A DNA stretch of 64,000 nt from Emydura subglobosa (taxonomy: Eukaryota; Chordata; Testudines; Chelidae), in the NCBI GenBank assembly GCA_007922225.1, contig ML679958.1:53710838-53774837 (forward strand). The letters are read 5' to 3'. Both the position numbers and the translations under genes were made by a program. Below are positions 1-11,199 of the stretch, piece by piece. The notes under the pieces are model-generated. The model did not search any database. It saw only the letters and a list, made by a program, of their open reading frames with translations, and had not been told where the DNA came from. Each line of letters starts with the position of its first letter. The first letter of the stretch is position 1.

Positions 1-1080
1 TCTTTAACATTAACAATTGTTTTCTTTTTGTTTTCTCCTGGCTAAAGAGAATGCAGTAATCAATACAGAGTATTGAGGGAACAGTTTCCTCTTTATGTCC
101 TTCTGGAGTATAGACTAGCTATTCAGAGCCAATACTGCTTGTTACAAACTGGAATGACAGAGGGGGAAAAAAACGAACCATTGCTAGGTCATACACTTTA
201 ACATTGTACTTCATTTAACAGTTACACAGCACTCATACACTGGAGCACATAGATGGAAGTTAGAGAGCGCTAAAAATAAATAAGCTAAGGCATAAATAAT
301 TTACATCACCAAGGCAAGAACATAATTAAGGTGACATTACCTTTTCTCAAGCCAGAAGGCATTTTTCTGAAAAGGTAAACACCAAGTTGGGAGAATTTAT
401 CCATCGACTAAACTAACACGATCACTCATAAAGATTTGTAAAAGGTTTCACACGATTGCTTATGCTGCTGTTATGTTGATAGCCCAGTAAGAAAATTGCT
501 AAGAATGTTGCCAAACAATAATTCATATATGCTGTGGTTTCAGATCACAAGACCTGCTGGTTAATAAATATTAGGCTCATTTTATTTTCCTTTTGCATCT
601 TTCTATAGCAACAGACTGATTTTGTTCAGCCCTTTCTTATATTTATAGAGCTCTGTGTTCTCTCCAATTAATTAATGCAATAAATCTGAAATTCTTCTTT
701 TTTTTTATTTTCACCAAACATCCACCTACATTTGCAGTGACCTTCCAATAACAGGATAGAAGAATGGGAATATAAAGCCTCTTTTTAATGTGGGGTCCTT
801 CAGCCTGGGAGATGGTACTTCTTTGTCTCTGATCAGAGTTTCCTCTTCTTGCTGGGTAGTGTGAGCCTCACCTCATGGGGACATCCAAGGATGTGATACT
901 GCATGGATCTCCATGTCATGTGACTTCTACACTATCATTGAAGCCCACTGAAGTCAGTGGTACTCAGCAGGGACACAGGGATCTGTCCATTCAGTCCTTA
1001 CTGTGGAGGAGCTAATAGGCTGGAGGAGTGGGCAGCATCTACCACCCCTGGTATCCTTTAGGTGTATGTGTGGTACCTTT
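1..1080. other. Unique AT-rich intergenic sequence
   Basis: No long reading frame, recognisable repeat end or RNA gene was found. Around 940-980 there is a short palindromic phrase containing CCACTGAAGTCAGTGG, which resembles the core of the palindromic MITE family seen elsewhere in this window, but no arms can be followed outwards. Confidence 0.5.
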
Positions 1081-1470
1081 TAATTTCAAACAGAGGTTTA
1101 GAACAAAAAATTTCACATAGGGCTGGAGAGCAACCCCACCTCTCACTCATCCAGCACTAGGGGTTCTAGTCCCAGGGAGCTGGGGCTGTCTCCCTGCTCT
1201 GTGCATTGTAACATGGCAAACAGGGTTGTGTAGCACTCCCACGTTGCAACGCCACTCACTCAAATTTGGCCTGACCATCTCTCTGGTATGATGGAGGCCC
1301 AGCCAAACCTGCATGGCACTGCTACCATCTGCACCAGCTCACAGTGCCCATTGTGCCAGGCCCAGCCCTGCAAGTCGGGAGTCACCACTACTGGATGAGT
1401 GCGAGGTGGGCTCGGTCTCCAAGCCTTCCTCCACGTCTTCCCACCCTCCATTACAAAATCTGGCTCTGCC
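1081..1470. repeat. GC-richer unclassified repeat-like block
   Basis: This stretch is clearly richer in G+C than its AT-rich flanks and has sharp edges. The short frames on both strands (1260-1472 minus, 1313-1501 plus) overlap each other and resemble no protein I know, so I do not call them genes. It is probably the remains of a dispersed element such as an LTR or a LINE untranslated region, but no class-defining end is visible. Confidence 0.35.
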
Positions 1471-2466
1471 ACTGACTTTTTATTTTAGCATTAAGGTCTA
1501 AGCTGCAAAAGTGAACGTGGGGCAGTGTCAGGTTGTTATAAGGTGAGATGGGATACTGTATGAAGAGCAACTAAAAACTCCTAGTTACTGTGCAAAAAAT
1601 CAATATCTTGGTCAGTATGGTTCAATCCATAGCATTAATTTCAAACTCTTACTTTGCTTTTCAGTTGATTAAAGAGATCTGAAAAAAAAAAAAAAAAAAC
1701 CACAACAGATTATTCACTTTTTTTATATGTGGCACTGTATATCAGAATTATAAAAAACATCTGATTTTCCTTTTTAGTTGTTTAATGTCTATTAATTCTG
1801 TCAGAACTGGAAAAATATGAAGAATCCACAACATTTTCAGGGTATTATCTCTCTGCTGAATAAGAGCAATTTTATTATACACAGATATTTTATGATAGTA
1901 AATATTTCACTAATCACAAGACTTGGGAAACAGTTAACTGTGCCCAAGGATCTCAGTAATTCAAAATTCTTTACATCTTTTTATGAACCTATAGGAGCTT
2001 TCACTAAGTGAAATAGTATATATTAAAGCAAGGTTTCAACTAACAATTGTCTGAGCTGTTCCTGTTTAAGAACATGTGTCACTCTTATTTTACATTTCGC
2101 CCAGATCTTCTGTTATAGTTGTGGGGTTCACAGCACAATACTGGAGGTGGGGACACAGGTGTCTTTAAATCAACTGTGCACTGCCCTGAATCTTGGGGTA
2201 ACTTACAAAAACATGAAGTTTGCTGTCACTTGCATAAGCTGCCTGTGGCCTCCGAAAAGCAGTGGGAGTCACCGGGTTCAGGGAAGCCCCAGCTACATGC
2301 CCTATGGTGGCAGTTGCTTAGCAGTCATTCTGCTGGTTCTGTGCCACTAGAAGTTCACCCTGTGTTCAACTGATCCCTCTATGGTGGCTATGCTGGCTGT
2401 AGGTTTATTATCTGCCAGCAGATAAGCCACATTGCATGAGAGAATATGGGCTATGTAGTCTAAATA
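1471..2466. other. Unique AT-rich intergenic sequence
   Basis: No gene is recognised. It holds an 18-base A-run starting near 1682 that is not attached to an identifiable retroposed copy. The overlapping small frames at 2119-2373 and 2147-2350 look random. Confidence 0.5.
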
Positions 2467-2575
2467 GTGGGCCTGATTTCTTCTCTCATTTATAGTCCTT
2501 TCAAATCATTCCATTAACTTCTACAGCATTACTCCTAAATTATATCAGTGTTAATGAGAGGAGAATCAGGCCCAC
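2467..2575. mobile_element. Palindromic MITE, about 109 bp
   Basis: The left arm begins GTGGGCCTGATTTCTTCTC at 2467. The right arm ends with its near-complement GAGGAGAATCAGGCCCAC at 2575. The arms are about 28-35 bases with a few mismatches, so the whole element can fold into one hairpin. It has no coding capacity. Similar short palindromes ending in a GGGCCTGAT-like motif recur at 19973-20043 and 33599-33688, which supports a non-autonomous DNA element family. The parent transposase family cannot be told from this copy. Confidence 0.7.
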
Positions 2576-3120
2576 AACATGTAATCTGAAAGGCTGTTCA
2601 GTTTCCTTTAGTGATGAAGGGTCAGTTCGTCAGCTTAGGTAAATTGGTGTAGCTTTATTGATTTCAAGCGGAGCTATGGAAATCTTCACCTGCTGAGAAT
2701 CTGCCTCTAACGTCTAACGTTCAGGAGAATTAAAAGACAAACAATTACTTTACATTTCACAACATCATTTAAAAATAACTTTCTAAAATATTTATATAAG
2801 AAAATAATTAATGAACTTTGCTTCAGTGAAGCTTTATATATCTATGACTATTTGACTGTAGTAAACCTATAGTATGGAATAGACAATGTATATATATGTT
2901 TAAAATTAACAGTGAAAATGGAAAACGATCACTTAGAAAATCAACCCAAACCACAACCTAATTAATCAGAAACAACAATGCAGTTTTTCTGTACATAAGC
3001 CAATACTTTTAAGTCCCCTAATACGTTGAGACAGATTTAGATATGTGTATACAGCAGCCTTTGGGACATACCTATCCCCATTCAAAGAGCAATGTCTCAA
3101 CCGTAAGAAATGAAATAATG
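2576..3120. other. Unique AT-rich sequence
   Basis: No gene, repeat end or RNA structure is recognised. Confidence 0.5.
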
Positions 3121-4604
3121 TTAATTTAGATTAGCACAAGAGAAAATAAACAAAGAAAATGTATGATTAGATTCGTAGACTTACTAAGGAGCGAACAGCT
3201 ATGAGAAAGGAAGCTGTCAGGACTGCTGGCTTGCAGTATCGCTACAAGCTTTCCCAGCTACTCAGTCACAGAAGCTGCTCCCTATTCAAAGCATAAATGT
3301 CTTCTTTGGTAGTGACTGTGCTAGGCAGATGCTTCCATCCTAGCTTCACATTTTTGTCCCCATAAACTGCTTGATTTAGATGCTTTAGTACCTGAAATGT
3401 AGCTACAATCAGAGGCAAAATCAGAGGCTAGGTGAATGCCTATTCAAAATCAAGTCCGCCACAAGACTGTGATCTTGGGGAAGAGTCACAAATTGCCAGT
3501 CCAGTTACTATACTTGACCTCAAGTCCCATCTGAATAAGAGTAATAATAATAGTAGTATTCTATGCCTAGCTGTTATACAGTGTTATAAAGAGACAGCTC
3601 ACTGTATCCCCCATTGCCTTAACATGTAAGGATGAGTTCATCTCAGACAAAATTCAGTCACTCAGAAAAGAAATGTTACATGTCAGTGTGTAGCCCAAAA
3701 ATCAATGGATTTTCCTGATTTATAGCTCTTTTCTGGAGCAAAGGCCCAATGCAGTAGGATTGTTTTAAAATGTCTTTTGGCCTTGCACAACAGACCAGTC
3801 TGTCTCCTGAATAGTATATGCTGTGCTGGGTGGTATCTAAGCTGTGGTCCTACTCTGAAAAGTGACTATATAAATGGCACTGCAGGGCTCCATGGGGCCT
3901 TCTAGGTCATGACAGCTCCGTTTACAAACACACATGTTATTTTCTTTTTCTATCTACCAGCCTTGCAAAACTCACCCTGGGATCTGAAAGTTAAAATGGG
4001 TTATTCTACATCCTCACCATGAATAAATTCTGTGACCAAATGAAGCAGGTGGTCACCTCTTTGCAACTCTATTTTCTTCAAGTTATGGCTTCATTGACAC
4101 CTTCATAATCCATGTGCCTTCAATGGATTTGCACCCTTGTAACTGATTGGAACTCAGAAAACTTTCTCTTGATCACAACTAAGAAAGAATTGAGGCAGCT
4201 CACTGCCTCAAACATCTGTTGTCTTCACAATTAACATGAATGAAGGCTATAATGTTCTCATGTTTGTGAGTTAGGATGACCTCAGTACACAAAAAGGGAA
4301 CAGTTCTGCCAAGTGAAAAGGTGTCATTTTTACAAAGCCACTTTTCAGAAAACAACTGCACTTTAATAACTAATATTGCATTTTTAAAACGATCTTAACT
4401 TAATTTAAACTGCTTCTTATTCAGTAACACTGACTGATTTCTGTCAGAGATTAACTCATCCTTACATGTTAAGGGAATGGGGGATACAGAGGGCCATCAC
4501 TTTATAACACTGTATAACATAACTGTTCTCATAGCTGTTTGCTCCTTAATAAATCTACTAATCATACATTTTCTTTGTTTATTTTCTCCTTTGCTAATTT
4601 AAAT
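3121..4604. mobile_element. Large foldback element with ~180-bp inverted arms
   Basis: Two left-arm blocks, 3121-3210 and 3572-3662, are each the reverse complement of right-arm sequence: 4524-4604 pairs with the first and 4429-4518 with the second. Identity over both blocks is about 85-90% by eye. On the right the two blocks are adjacent, while on the left about 360 bases separate them. The ~770-base centre has no coding capacity. The arrangement fits a non-autonomous foldback DNA transposon, or an inverted duplication, whose left arm later received an insertion. No target-site duplication was identified at the ends. Confidence 0.6.
3462..3578 (+). repeat. MIR-type SINE fragment
   Basis: The order of short blocks matches the core and 3' half of an ancient amniote MIR SINE: TGTGATCTTGGGGAAG, a TCAC, a pyrimidine-rich CCTCA with CCCATCTG, then AATAATAATAGTAGTA. 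MIRs are tRNA-derived and long dead. This copy lies inside the extra ~360 bases of the left foldback arm. The match is to remembered consensus blocks, not an alignment. Confidence 0.5.
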
Positions 4605-4815
4605 GATTAATCAGGAATACTTTCAATAAGCATTTCCTTCATCATCCTACACAGATCCAAACAAGCAAATATTATTCATCTCTCAGATTTGAGTATAAAT
4701 GTGTGGTAAGTACTAAATAATTTATTTGATTAATTTTGCCCCATTCATTCACTCAAGCCCTCTCCTCAGTGTGCAGCTTCAGTCAAAAGCACAAAGATAT
4801 AATATTACAGTAATA

Positions 4816-5235
4816 TTACAGTAATAGTACTGTTGGAAATGTTGTATAGCAGCGAAACACGGGAGCAGATGCCGATAGAGGAACAACAACTGTCCATCAG
4901 GGAGAGAGCGATGGAGAGAAGAATTATGGGGATTTCACTCCATGACCATATCCCCAATGAAGTAATCAGATTGCAGAATGGAGTGCAGGATGTTGTTTTT
5001 GAAAACAGGTACAATAAAATGTGATGGGTCAGGCATATAGCTAGGTTCATTGCCGATCGATGGCTGTCACCTAGTGGTATCCACAGGAATTCAAATGACC
5101 ATTTGGCCGACCTCCAAAGAGAGGAGAAGATTTTGTCCTGAAAAGGCATGACTGCAATGGAAAAGGAAGGCCAGAATAAGAGAAGAATGGAAGACATGAT
5201 CGGCGCAATCGATACGAGGGCTGAAGGACCGATCA
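4816..5235 (+). pseudogene. RTE-clade LINE, C-terminal fragment of the ORF2 protein
   Basis: A plus-strand frame from 4833 reads through a region resembling the segment that follows the reverse transcriptase in RTE-type LINEs: a YSSETRE stretch (family Y-x-C-E-T-W), RRIMGISLHDHIPNEVIR, then GVQDVV and later a W-V-R-H-I-A-R motif. A stop at about 5022 and a frameshift near 5050 break it. The frame can still be followed past a TAMEKE-like block to about 5200. The 143-residue minus-strand frame over the same bases is its antisense shadow. No 5' part of the LINE is present, as is usual for 5'-truncated copies. Confidence 0.75.
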
Positions 5236-5269
5236 ATCAAGGTGATCAAGGCAATATTCATATGGATAT

Positions 5270-5530
5270 CAAGACTATTCAGAGTTATCATGACTAATGG
5301 TAACAAACTTTTTGGGCAAAGGTCATTAATCCTCATGCTTCAAGATTTAAATCAATCTCTCGTAGAGAATGGTCTGAGACCTAATGTGGAGGGCAGATTA
5401 TCCCACATCTGCCTATTTCAGGGTTTGTACACCATCCTCTGAAGCATATGGTACTGGCCACTGTCAGAGACAGGATACAGGACTAGACAAACCTTAGGTC
5501 TGATCTATTATGGAAAATCCTGTGTTCCTT
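5270..5530 (+). mobile_element. CR1 LINE, 3' end
   Basis: The stretch CTCTGAAGCATATGGTACTGGCCACTGTCAGAGACAGGATACAGGACTAGAC (5439-5489, in pieces) followed by a TCTGATC...TATG...TCCTGTGTTCCTTA tail is the standard 3' untranslated end of reptilian CR1 elements. Only the last ~260 bases remain. It directly follows the RTE fragment, so two truncated LINEs sit back to back. A related 3' end occurs at 45090-45192. Confidence 0.75.
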
Positions 5531-6147
5531 AGCTACCACTGCTGAACCCAATCTATACCTCCTTAGTAACTGACCAACTGTATATTTCAAAGCAGTTGTG
5601 GGAGCTTTAATGTAAGTTCCCCTTACACTCTTTATAACTACACATATTTGAAGGGACTGTACTACATAATGGTGATTTTTTCCAGTGAGGGGAAAGGGGC
5701 AGGTAAATATATAAAAAAAAATAGATGTACATTAACACAGAATGGGGACCATGAAGTATGATGCATATTAGATTTTAAATAAAATAAAGTAGAAATGCAT
5801 GAGAAAAGGATATTGAACATCATATTGTAACACATAAAGCTAATATTTGGTAATAAAACCATGTAAAAGATAGAAAGGTGAGTTCTGAATGCTGAAGTAG
5901 TAGACCTTATAGAAGATGTGGTATAATCATTTAAAAGGGTAAAAAAATCCAGATTGTTCAATTCATTATTTGGCTTCAGTATCAAATGGTTACCATTTCC
6001 AATGGTTAGACATTTTGACATGATTAGAAAACTATTAGACATTTAGTGCACCACCAAAATGCTAATGTACTTTCCTGTATTTCTTTGTAGTCCATTTTAC
6101 GCTAATTGTATAGCTCCTCTCTGTATTAATCTATCATTCCTTCTCAT
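5531..6147. other. Unique AT-rich sequence
   Basis: Nothing is recognised. The 126-residue minus-strand frame at 5662-6042 is rich in codons expected by chance in AT-rich DNA and has no motif I know. Confidence 0.5.
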
Positions 6148-6301
6148 TGTTCATGCAGGAGTGCTGGAACAATTTGTATAGTGGGGGTGCTGGGAGCCAT
6201 TGAACCAAACTGTAAATCCTGTATATAATGGAAACCACTTCAAACCAGGGGGTACAATGCAACACCCCAACCCCCTTAGTTCTAGCACTTATGTGTTCAT
6301 G
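6148..6301. mobile_element. hAT-type MITE, 138 bp, with perfect 8-bp target duplications
   Basis: The element spans 6156-6293. It begins CAGGAGTGCTGGAAC and ends with the imperfect complement TTCTAGCACTTATG, giving terminal inverted repeats of about 14 bases. The eight bases TGTTCATG occur immediately before it (6148-6155) and immediately after it (6294-6301). An 8-bp duplication with a CAGG-like start is characteristic of hAT-superfamily insertion. The interior is short and non-coding, so it would have been moved by a transposase encoded elsewhere. Confidence 0.85.
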
Positions 6302-7535
6302 TAGAAAAATTTAGCAATCTGCCAAGCTATTTAGCTTGACTATAAAAAATTAGCGACAAAAGAGGGACTACAGCAAGTGTGGCAAAACACTTGCCAAAAA
6401 TAAAAGTGCAGAGCACTTTGGGAGGCGTATGAATGGATTGGAACTCTCACTGGAGGTCATCGAGTGACTCACTTTCTCTCGCTTCCTTTCACTTGGAGTT
6501 GTGTGTGAGTTTGAGATCTAGAGCCGTGACACCTAACTGATCAGTTCAAGTTGGAACAAATGGGATATTTTTATTCTGGCTCATCTCTAACATTTTCAAA
6601 ACACTTCACTCTTTGCTATATTTTTATGTCTGATGTCTTTTTCTAGGCATCTTAGGCTCAGTGGATTTCATACGAGACAGAATATATTTCATAACTAATC
6701 TCTCAAATATATCTACTGCTGTTCCTGTAAAACTGAATTATAAAACAAGAGTTAGTTATAAACATGTAATCATTGCCATATATTTTATTTTTTTGCTGAG
6801 GAACAGATTATGCCTTTTTTCAGTGGGAGGGACATTTTTGTTTTAGTAAAATTCCATCATCTTTTCTTTTATGTAATCCTACAGATTTAAAAGATCACGG
6901 AGAAAGAGAGGAAAAGATAAAAATCACAAGATCCTTTCCTTAAAAAGCATTACTGAAAAATGGATGTTGAAAGTGAATGGAATTTACAAATGCTCTTTCT
7001 CTTTCCCAGAGATCTTAGGTTAGAAAGCATCAACTTCAAAAGGAAATGTTTAATATTTATAATTATTTGGAGATTACTACCTAAAATAGTCACTAAAAAT
7101 CATCATAGGCATATGTACACCCTGGACAATACAATCAATGTTCTGTTGGAGGGAAGAAATTGAAAACAGTTCTTTTAGCTGTCTGTACGTGTACTGTATA
7201 TTAGGGACAAATTTCTCTATAATTCAGTCCCTGGAACACCTTATAACAGGAGACTGAAAGACATACTAATTAATTTTAGAGTATGTTTACCCTAAGAGCT
7301 AGAAGTTTGATTCCCCAGCTCACATAGACATACTTGTTGTATAGTAGTGTAGACAGGGTAGCACAGGCAGTGGTAAGCAGTAGCACAGGCTAGCTGTACT
7401 AAGTCAGGATCCATGGGTTACAGGCGGCTTTGTACATAGCATGGCTAGCTTGTGCCATTGCTGACCACGCTACCCTAATTCCTACACATTTTGTGCCATA
7501 TTTAAAAAAAATATTTAGATGCCTAAAGAAGCCAA
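6302..7535. other. Unique AT-rich sequence
   Basis: No gene, repeat end or RNA is recognised. Small frames at 6661-6846 and 6960-7163 show no motif. Confidence 0.5.
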
Positions 7536-7665
7536 TAATTAGATAGTAGCATTTTCTAAAAGACTTAGGCACCTAATTCCCATTGACTTCAGTAATTGCT
7601 GGGCACATTGAAAATACCAGTAGGCACCAATGGGCACCTTTAGGCACCTAAATATGTTTACAAAT
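7536..7665. repeat. Degenerate palindromic repeat (TAGGCACC family)
   Basis: The phrase TTAGGCACCTAATTCCCATTGACTTCAG is followed about 60 bases later by GGGCACCTTTAGGCACCTAA. The same vocabulary (AGGTGCCTAA, CCCATTGA) recurs at 18370-18870, 31833-31936 and 48225-48245. It is best read as a worn member of a palindromic MITE family; the arms here are too decayed to delimit. Confidence 0.4.
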
Positions 7666-7794
7666 CTGCCCCCCTGTACGAATAAATATTCAACACCAGT
7701 CACTTTAATGCAGACAGCTTGTGACAAGTGAAATGCATGGTGCACAGCACTCGGTAAGGGACATCACATTCTAAGTCAGATTGGCTGTAATATG

Positions 7795-7895
7795 TGGATG
7801 ATTTAGTTGGAGCTGGTCCTGCTTTGAGCATGGGGTTGGACTAGGTGACCTCCTGAGGTCCCTTCCAACCCTAATCTTCTATGATTCTATGAATA
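7795..7895 (+). mobile_element. CR1 LINE, extreme 3' end
   Basis: The sequence GGTTGGACTAGGTGACCTCC, then GAGGTCCCTTCCAACCCTAA, then the duplicated octamer ATTCTATGATTCTATGA is the classic CR1 3' terminus, with the short direct repeats at which CR1 reverse transcription initiates. Only about 100 bases are present, a severe 5' truncation typical of the family. Confidence 0.9.
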
Positions 7896-8439
7896 GGTTT
7901 GAAAGGCCTGTTCAATTTCAAGTGGTGGAGGTGAAAAAAAAATAATTTTCTTCCACCAAAGTCCTAGCCAGTGGACCTGTTCTGGATGATGGGTAGTTGG
8001 ATGAATCTGTACTCATAAAGTCAATGCTGTTTTCACACAGATCAGTGTATTTTTAAGAACTTCAAGTGGATACAATTGATTAGATTTGGATTAAATTAGC
8101 TATCTTTGCTATAGCAGATTCATATCCACAGGTGGATCCATGCAATGTCATTTTACACTGAATTTCAGTCAGTTTTGGTTACCGGGATTCTGGATTTGAA
8201 GTGGAGAAATTTTGGCTTTTAGCCTTTGAGCTAAACCCCTACTTTTGATGACTGATGAAATCTGATGTGTGTTTTGGGCAGGGGCAGACAAGAAAGTATA
8301 TGGCTATGTTTAGTTGGAAATTGATATAACCTCTATACAGGAGATCAGAATTCCAGTCATAAACCCTTAGAGTTTGGCTTTCTGGGTATGGCAAAGAGAG
8401 ACCACACAGATTTTGCTTATTATTTTCTTCTGGCAGTAG
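7896..8439. other. Unique AT-rich sequence
   Basis: No feature is recognised between the CR1 tail and the L2-like remnant. Confidence 0.5.
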
Positions 8440-9560
8440 ATGCATGACATGTTAATAATTTTAGATGTATCAGCATTAATCTTTGACTATGAGGTTTTAC
8501 TAACTTATCCATGCACTGTGAATGGTTCCCCAGTTCTTTTTGGAGTTGTTCTGGAGATAGGCAATGGTAATTGCTTAAGCAGTTTCTCAGGAGGCATTCC
8601 ACAGAATTCTATCTTGCCATCCCTCCTGTTCACTGTTTAATCTGTCCATTATGGCACCGGGACAAAGATGTATTCCAGCCTATGGCATCATTAGTATGAA
8701 GAGCCAAAGGAACTCTGTATCTCCTTTTCCTCATTCCCAGGTGTTCCTCTGCTTTCCAATCATCTGGCTTAGGTAGGGGCACAAATGAGAGCAATCTGAA
8801 TGCTACATTCAGATAATACCAAGGTAACACTAATTAAGGGGAAACATACAGGAAATGTAGAGAAGTTGGTATTTAACCCTGTTATTGAAGGGATATTGTT
8901 TGTCACCTTTTGTCAAAATGGTTCACAAATTGGAGGTGGTTCTGGGATCCGATATTTCCTGCATTTCCAATTAGCATTTGTGGCCAATAGCAGCATTTTT
9001 CATTTGTGTTGACTAGATCAGGACTTCCCAATCTGTGGTCCATGGAGCACTTACTGGTAGTGTGCAGAGACCTGGTTGGTCAATAGGTGTTAATTCTTTT
9101 CCTTCTTTTCTATCCATTAAAGTCCTTAAGAAGACCTCAAAATACATTAAATGTAACCTTAATCTTCTTATCCCATGTAAACAACTGCTATCTTTGGAAC
9201 AGGTATTATACATGATTATTATCAATGGAAGGAAAGTGTCCCATGCAATGTGAATAAGAGGGGAGGTGTTCCACATAAATGTCTCTTTATTAAGATGTGA
9301 TCAATCCCATTAAAAAGTTAGAGAATCTCTGGACTAAATAATTGTGACTATTTCCCTCTAATATGGACCTTGATATAGTTATCTATGGCTTGGTAGCTGC
9401 TAGACTGGATTATTATAATGCATTCTGCATGAACTATCCTTGAAGTCTGCTCAGAAGCTTCAGATAGTTCAAAAGGTGATTCCCTACTTACATGGTTGGA
9501 TCAGGCTCCAAGTAAATAAGCTGGGAATCACACTCTGCATCCAGCCACATTTGCAGTCCT
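8440..9560 (+). pseudogene. L2-clade LINE, reverse-transcriptase remnant
   Basis: Pieces of an L2-like reverse transcriptase can be followed on the plus strand in the right order. First comes GGIPQNSILPSLLF near 8589-8632, matching the family G-V-P-Q-G-S-V-L-S-P-L-L-F box with substitutions. Next is an HQY-E region with LCISFSS at about 8690-8740, where the family has the Y-A-D-D box, here ruined. Then MLHSDNTKVTLIKG at 8800-8840 (family L-N-x-D-K-T-E-V-L-L), and finally DLDIVIYGLVAARLDYYNA at 9369-9425. Several frameshifts and stops separate them. The order of boxes, more than any single one, supports the call. No L2 3' end is visible after 9560. Confidence 0.65.
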
Positions 9561-11180
9561 TGGGCTCATTTATTTCTGCACCTACTTCAGCAGAACCATA
9601 ACAACACTTTATGTCTTGAATGCTCTGTATAAAATGGCCTAATTTAATTCATTTGGTTTGCCAATTCACATTAGTCAAGTGAGTTGCTTTACATTTTTGT
9701 GGGACATATCTAGAGAATAGGTGCCTTTTTAAAGTTCCAAAATACAGATAAATGAAATAATCTCACACATTCAAAAAAATAATCAGATGAACTTTTTTTG
9801 ATTTCATGTTGTTGTAGAAAAATTCAATGTGAAATTAAATTTTTGATAGAAGTTACTAAAAGGCTGATTATTTTAATGATTTTGCCACCTTATACATGAT
9901 GATTACTCTGTTCAATATTGTAAATGGGGGGGGGGAAATGAATTTAAATGCAGTCTTTCATGCTAAAGGAGTAAAGAAAAACAAGACAGATGAAAGATTG
10001 ACACAAAAACATACAACAGATATCAGTGCTATATGGATTTTACAAGGCTCTATTTAGCTAATGTTATCATAGCCAAATAAAGAGTCATGGATGTGGAGAT
10101 AGCTTATTTATTTTTGAAGTTTGGAACCAAAACTATAGATAGGCAACAGGTAAATCATGTGCATCAGAATCAGAAGGGAGAATTGCTATGGATTTGAAAA
10201 GTCAGCAAGATGAAATACTGAAATGTAATAAGTACATATTAGGAAAACAGATTTAAAATTCATACTTGCTTTGTCCATTTTCCTCTTATATATATACAGG
10301 AGTTTAAGAACTATAGTTATGGAGAACTGCTTTTTAATTTGAGTGTTACTAAGGTACCTTTAAAATGTAATGTCCAATTTCTCCAGTTTTACTGAAAGTG
10401 TACTTTATTTATCTTCCTGGTCACTGGAATCAACAACTAAACATTGTATGTACATTTTAATTGTCGTATAATGAGAAACTCAACATAAATAGAATTTTGA
10501 AAATCAAGATTTGAAAAAAAAACCTTCTTAAAAAAAGAGCTGCTATTAAACAACATATCCTTAGAACTTTAGGAATCATTTTTAAACCACCACACATCTA
10601 GTTTGTTAGTGGTAAGAAATATCTACTTATGAGAGTTAGCTACAAGAATACTGCCTAAAGCTTTTAAATTATGAGGAGGGCTTTGACAAAATACCAAAGA
10701 ATTAATCATTAGTCACACTTTTATCTTGGGATTTATAATATCATTTTGTCTAATTATTCCTGATGTTTCACTATCATGTTAAAAGCCATTTTAGAAAGAA
10801 AGAATTTGAGCAGACAAGCTCTTTTCAGATTCAGTCTCTAGTGGACAGCAAGATATATTAGAGCTAGTAAACAAAACTTAGTATGCTTGGCATTTTTACA
10901 CAAAAGAGACCTAGGACTGAACTTGCATAGAAAAGCCCTGGAGAAAGTGGTCCTGCCAGTTCAGCATTAAAGACATCCTGAGGAGGCTTGTATTGTCACA
11001 GTTGCCTGCACCACACCCCAGGCATGAATAATGAGTCAGTGGAATTATCATCTCAGAGTCTGTATCATACAGTGGTGCATAACTAAAAGCGTCTCAAAAG
11101 GCAATTTATACGGAAGACAATAGGTTTTGTTCTATTGTACATAAACTTTTACAAAGTTATATTGAGACTAGAATTAGTTG
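9561..11180. other. Unique AT-rich sequence
   Basis: About 1.6 kb with no recognisable repeat, gene or RNA. It contains a 10-base G-run at about 9927. Stretches of mixed low-repeat sequence near 10,000-10,700 could be ancient, but I have no evidence of function. Confidence 0.5.
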
Positions 11181-11199
11181 GGAATTTTAATATAAAAAT

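Noticed and set aside
1682..1699. A-run as the tail of a processed pseudogene
   Set aside because: No gene-like sequence precedes it on either strand and no target duplication was seen.
4805..5236. 143-codon minus-strand frame with hydrophobic runs
   Set aside because: It is antisense to the RTE LINE fragment, whose plus-strand translation shows real family blocks.
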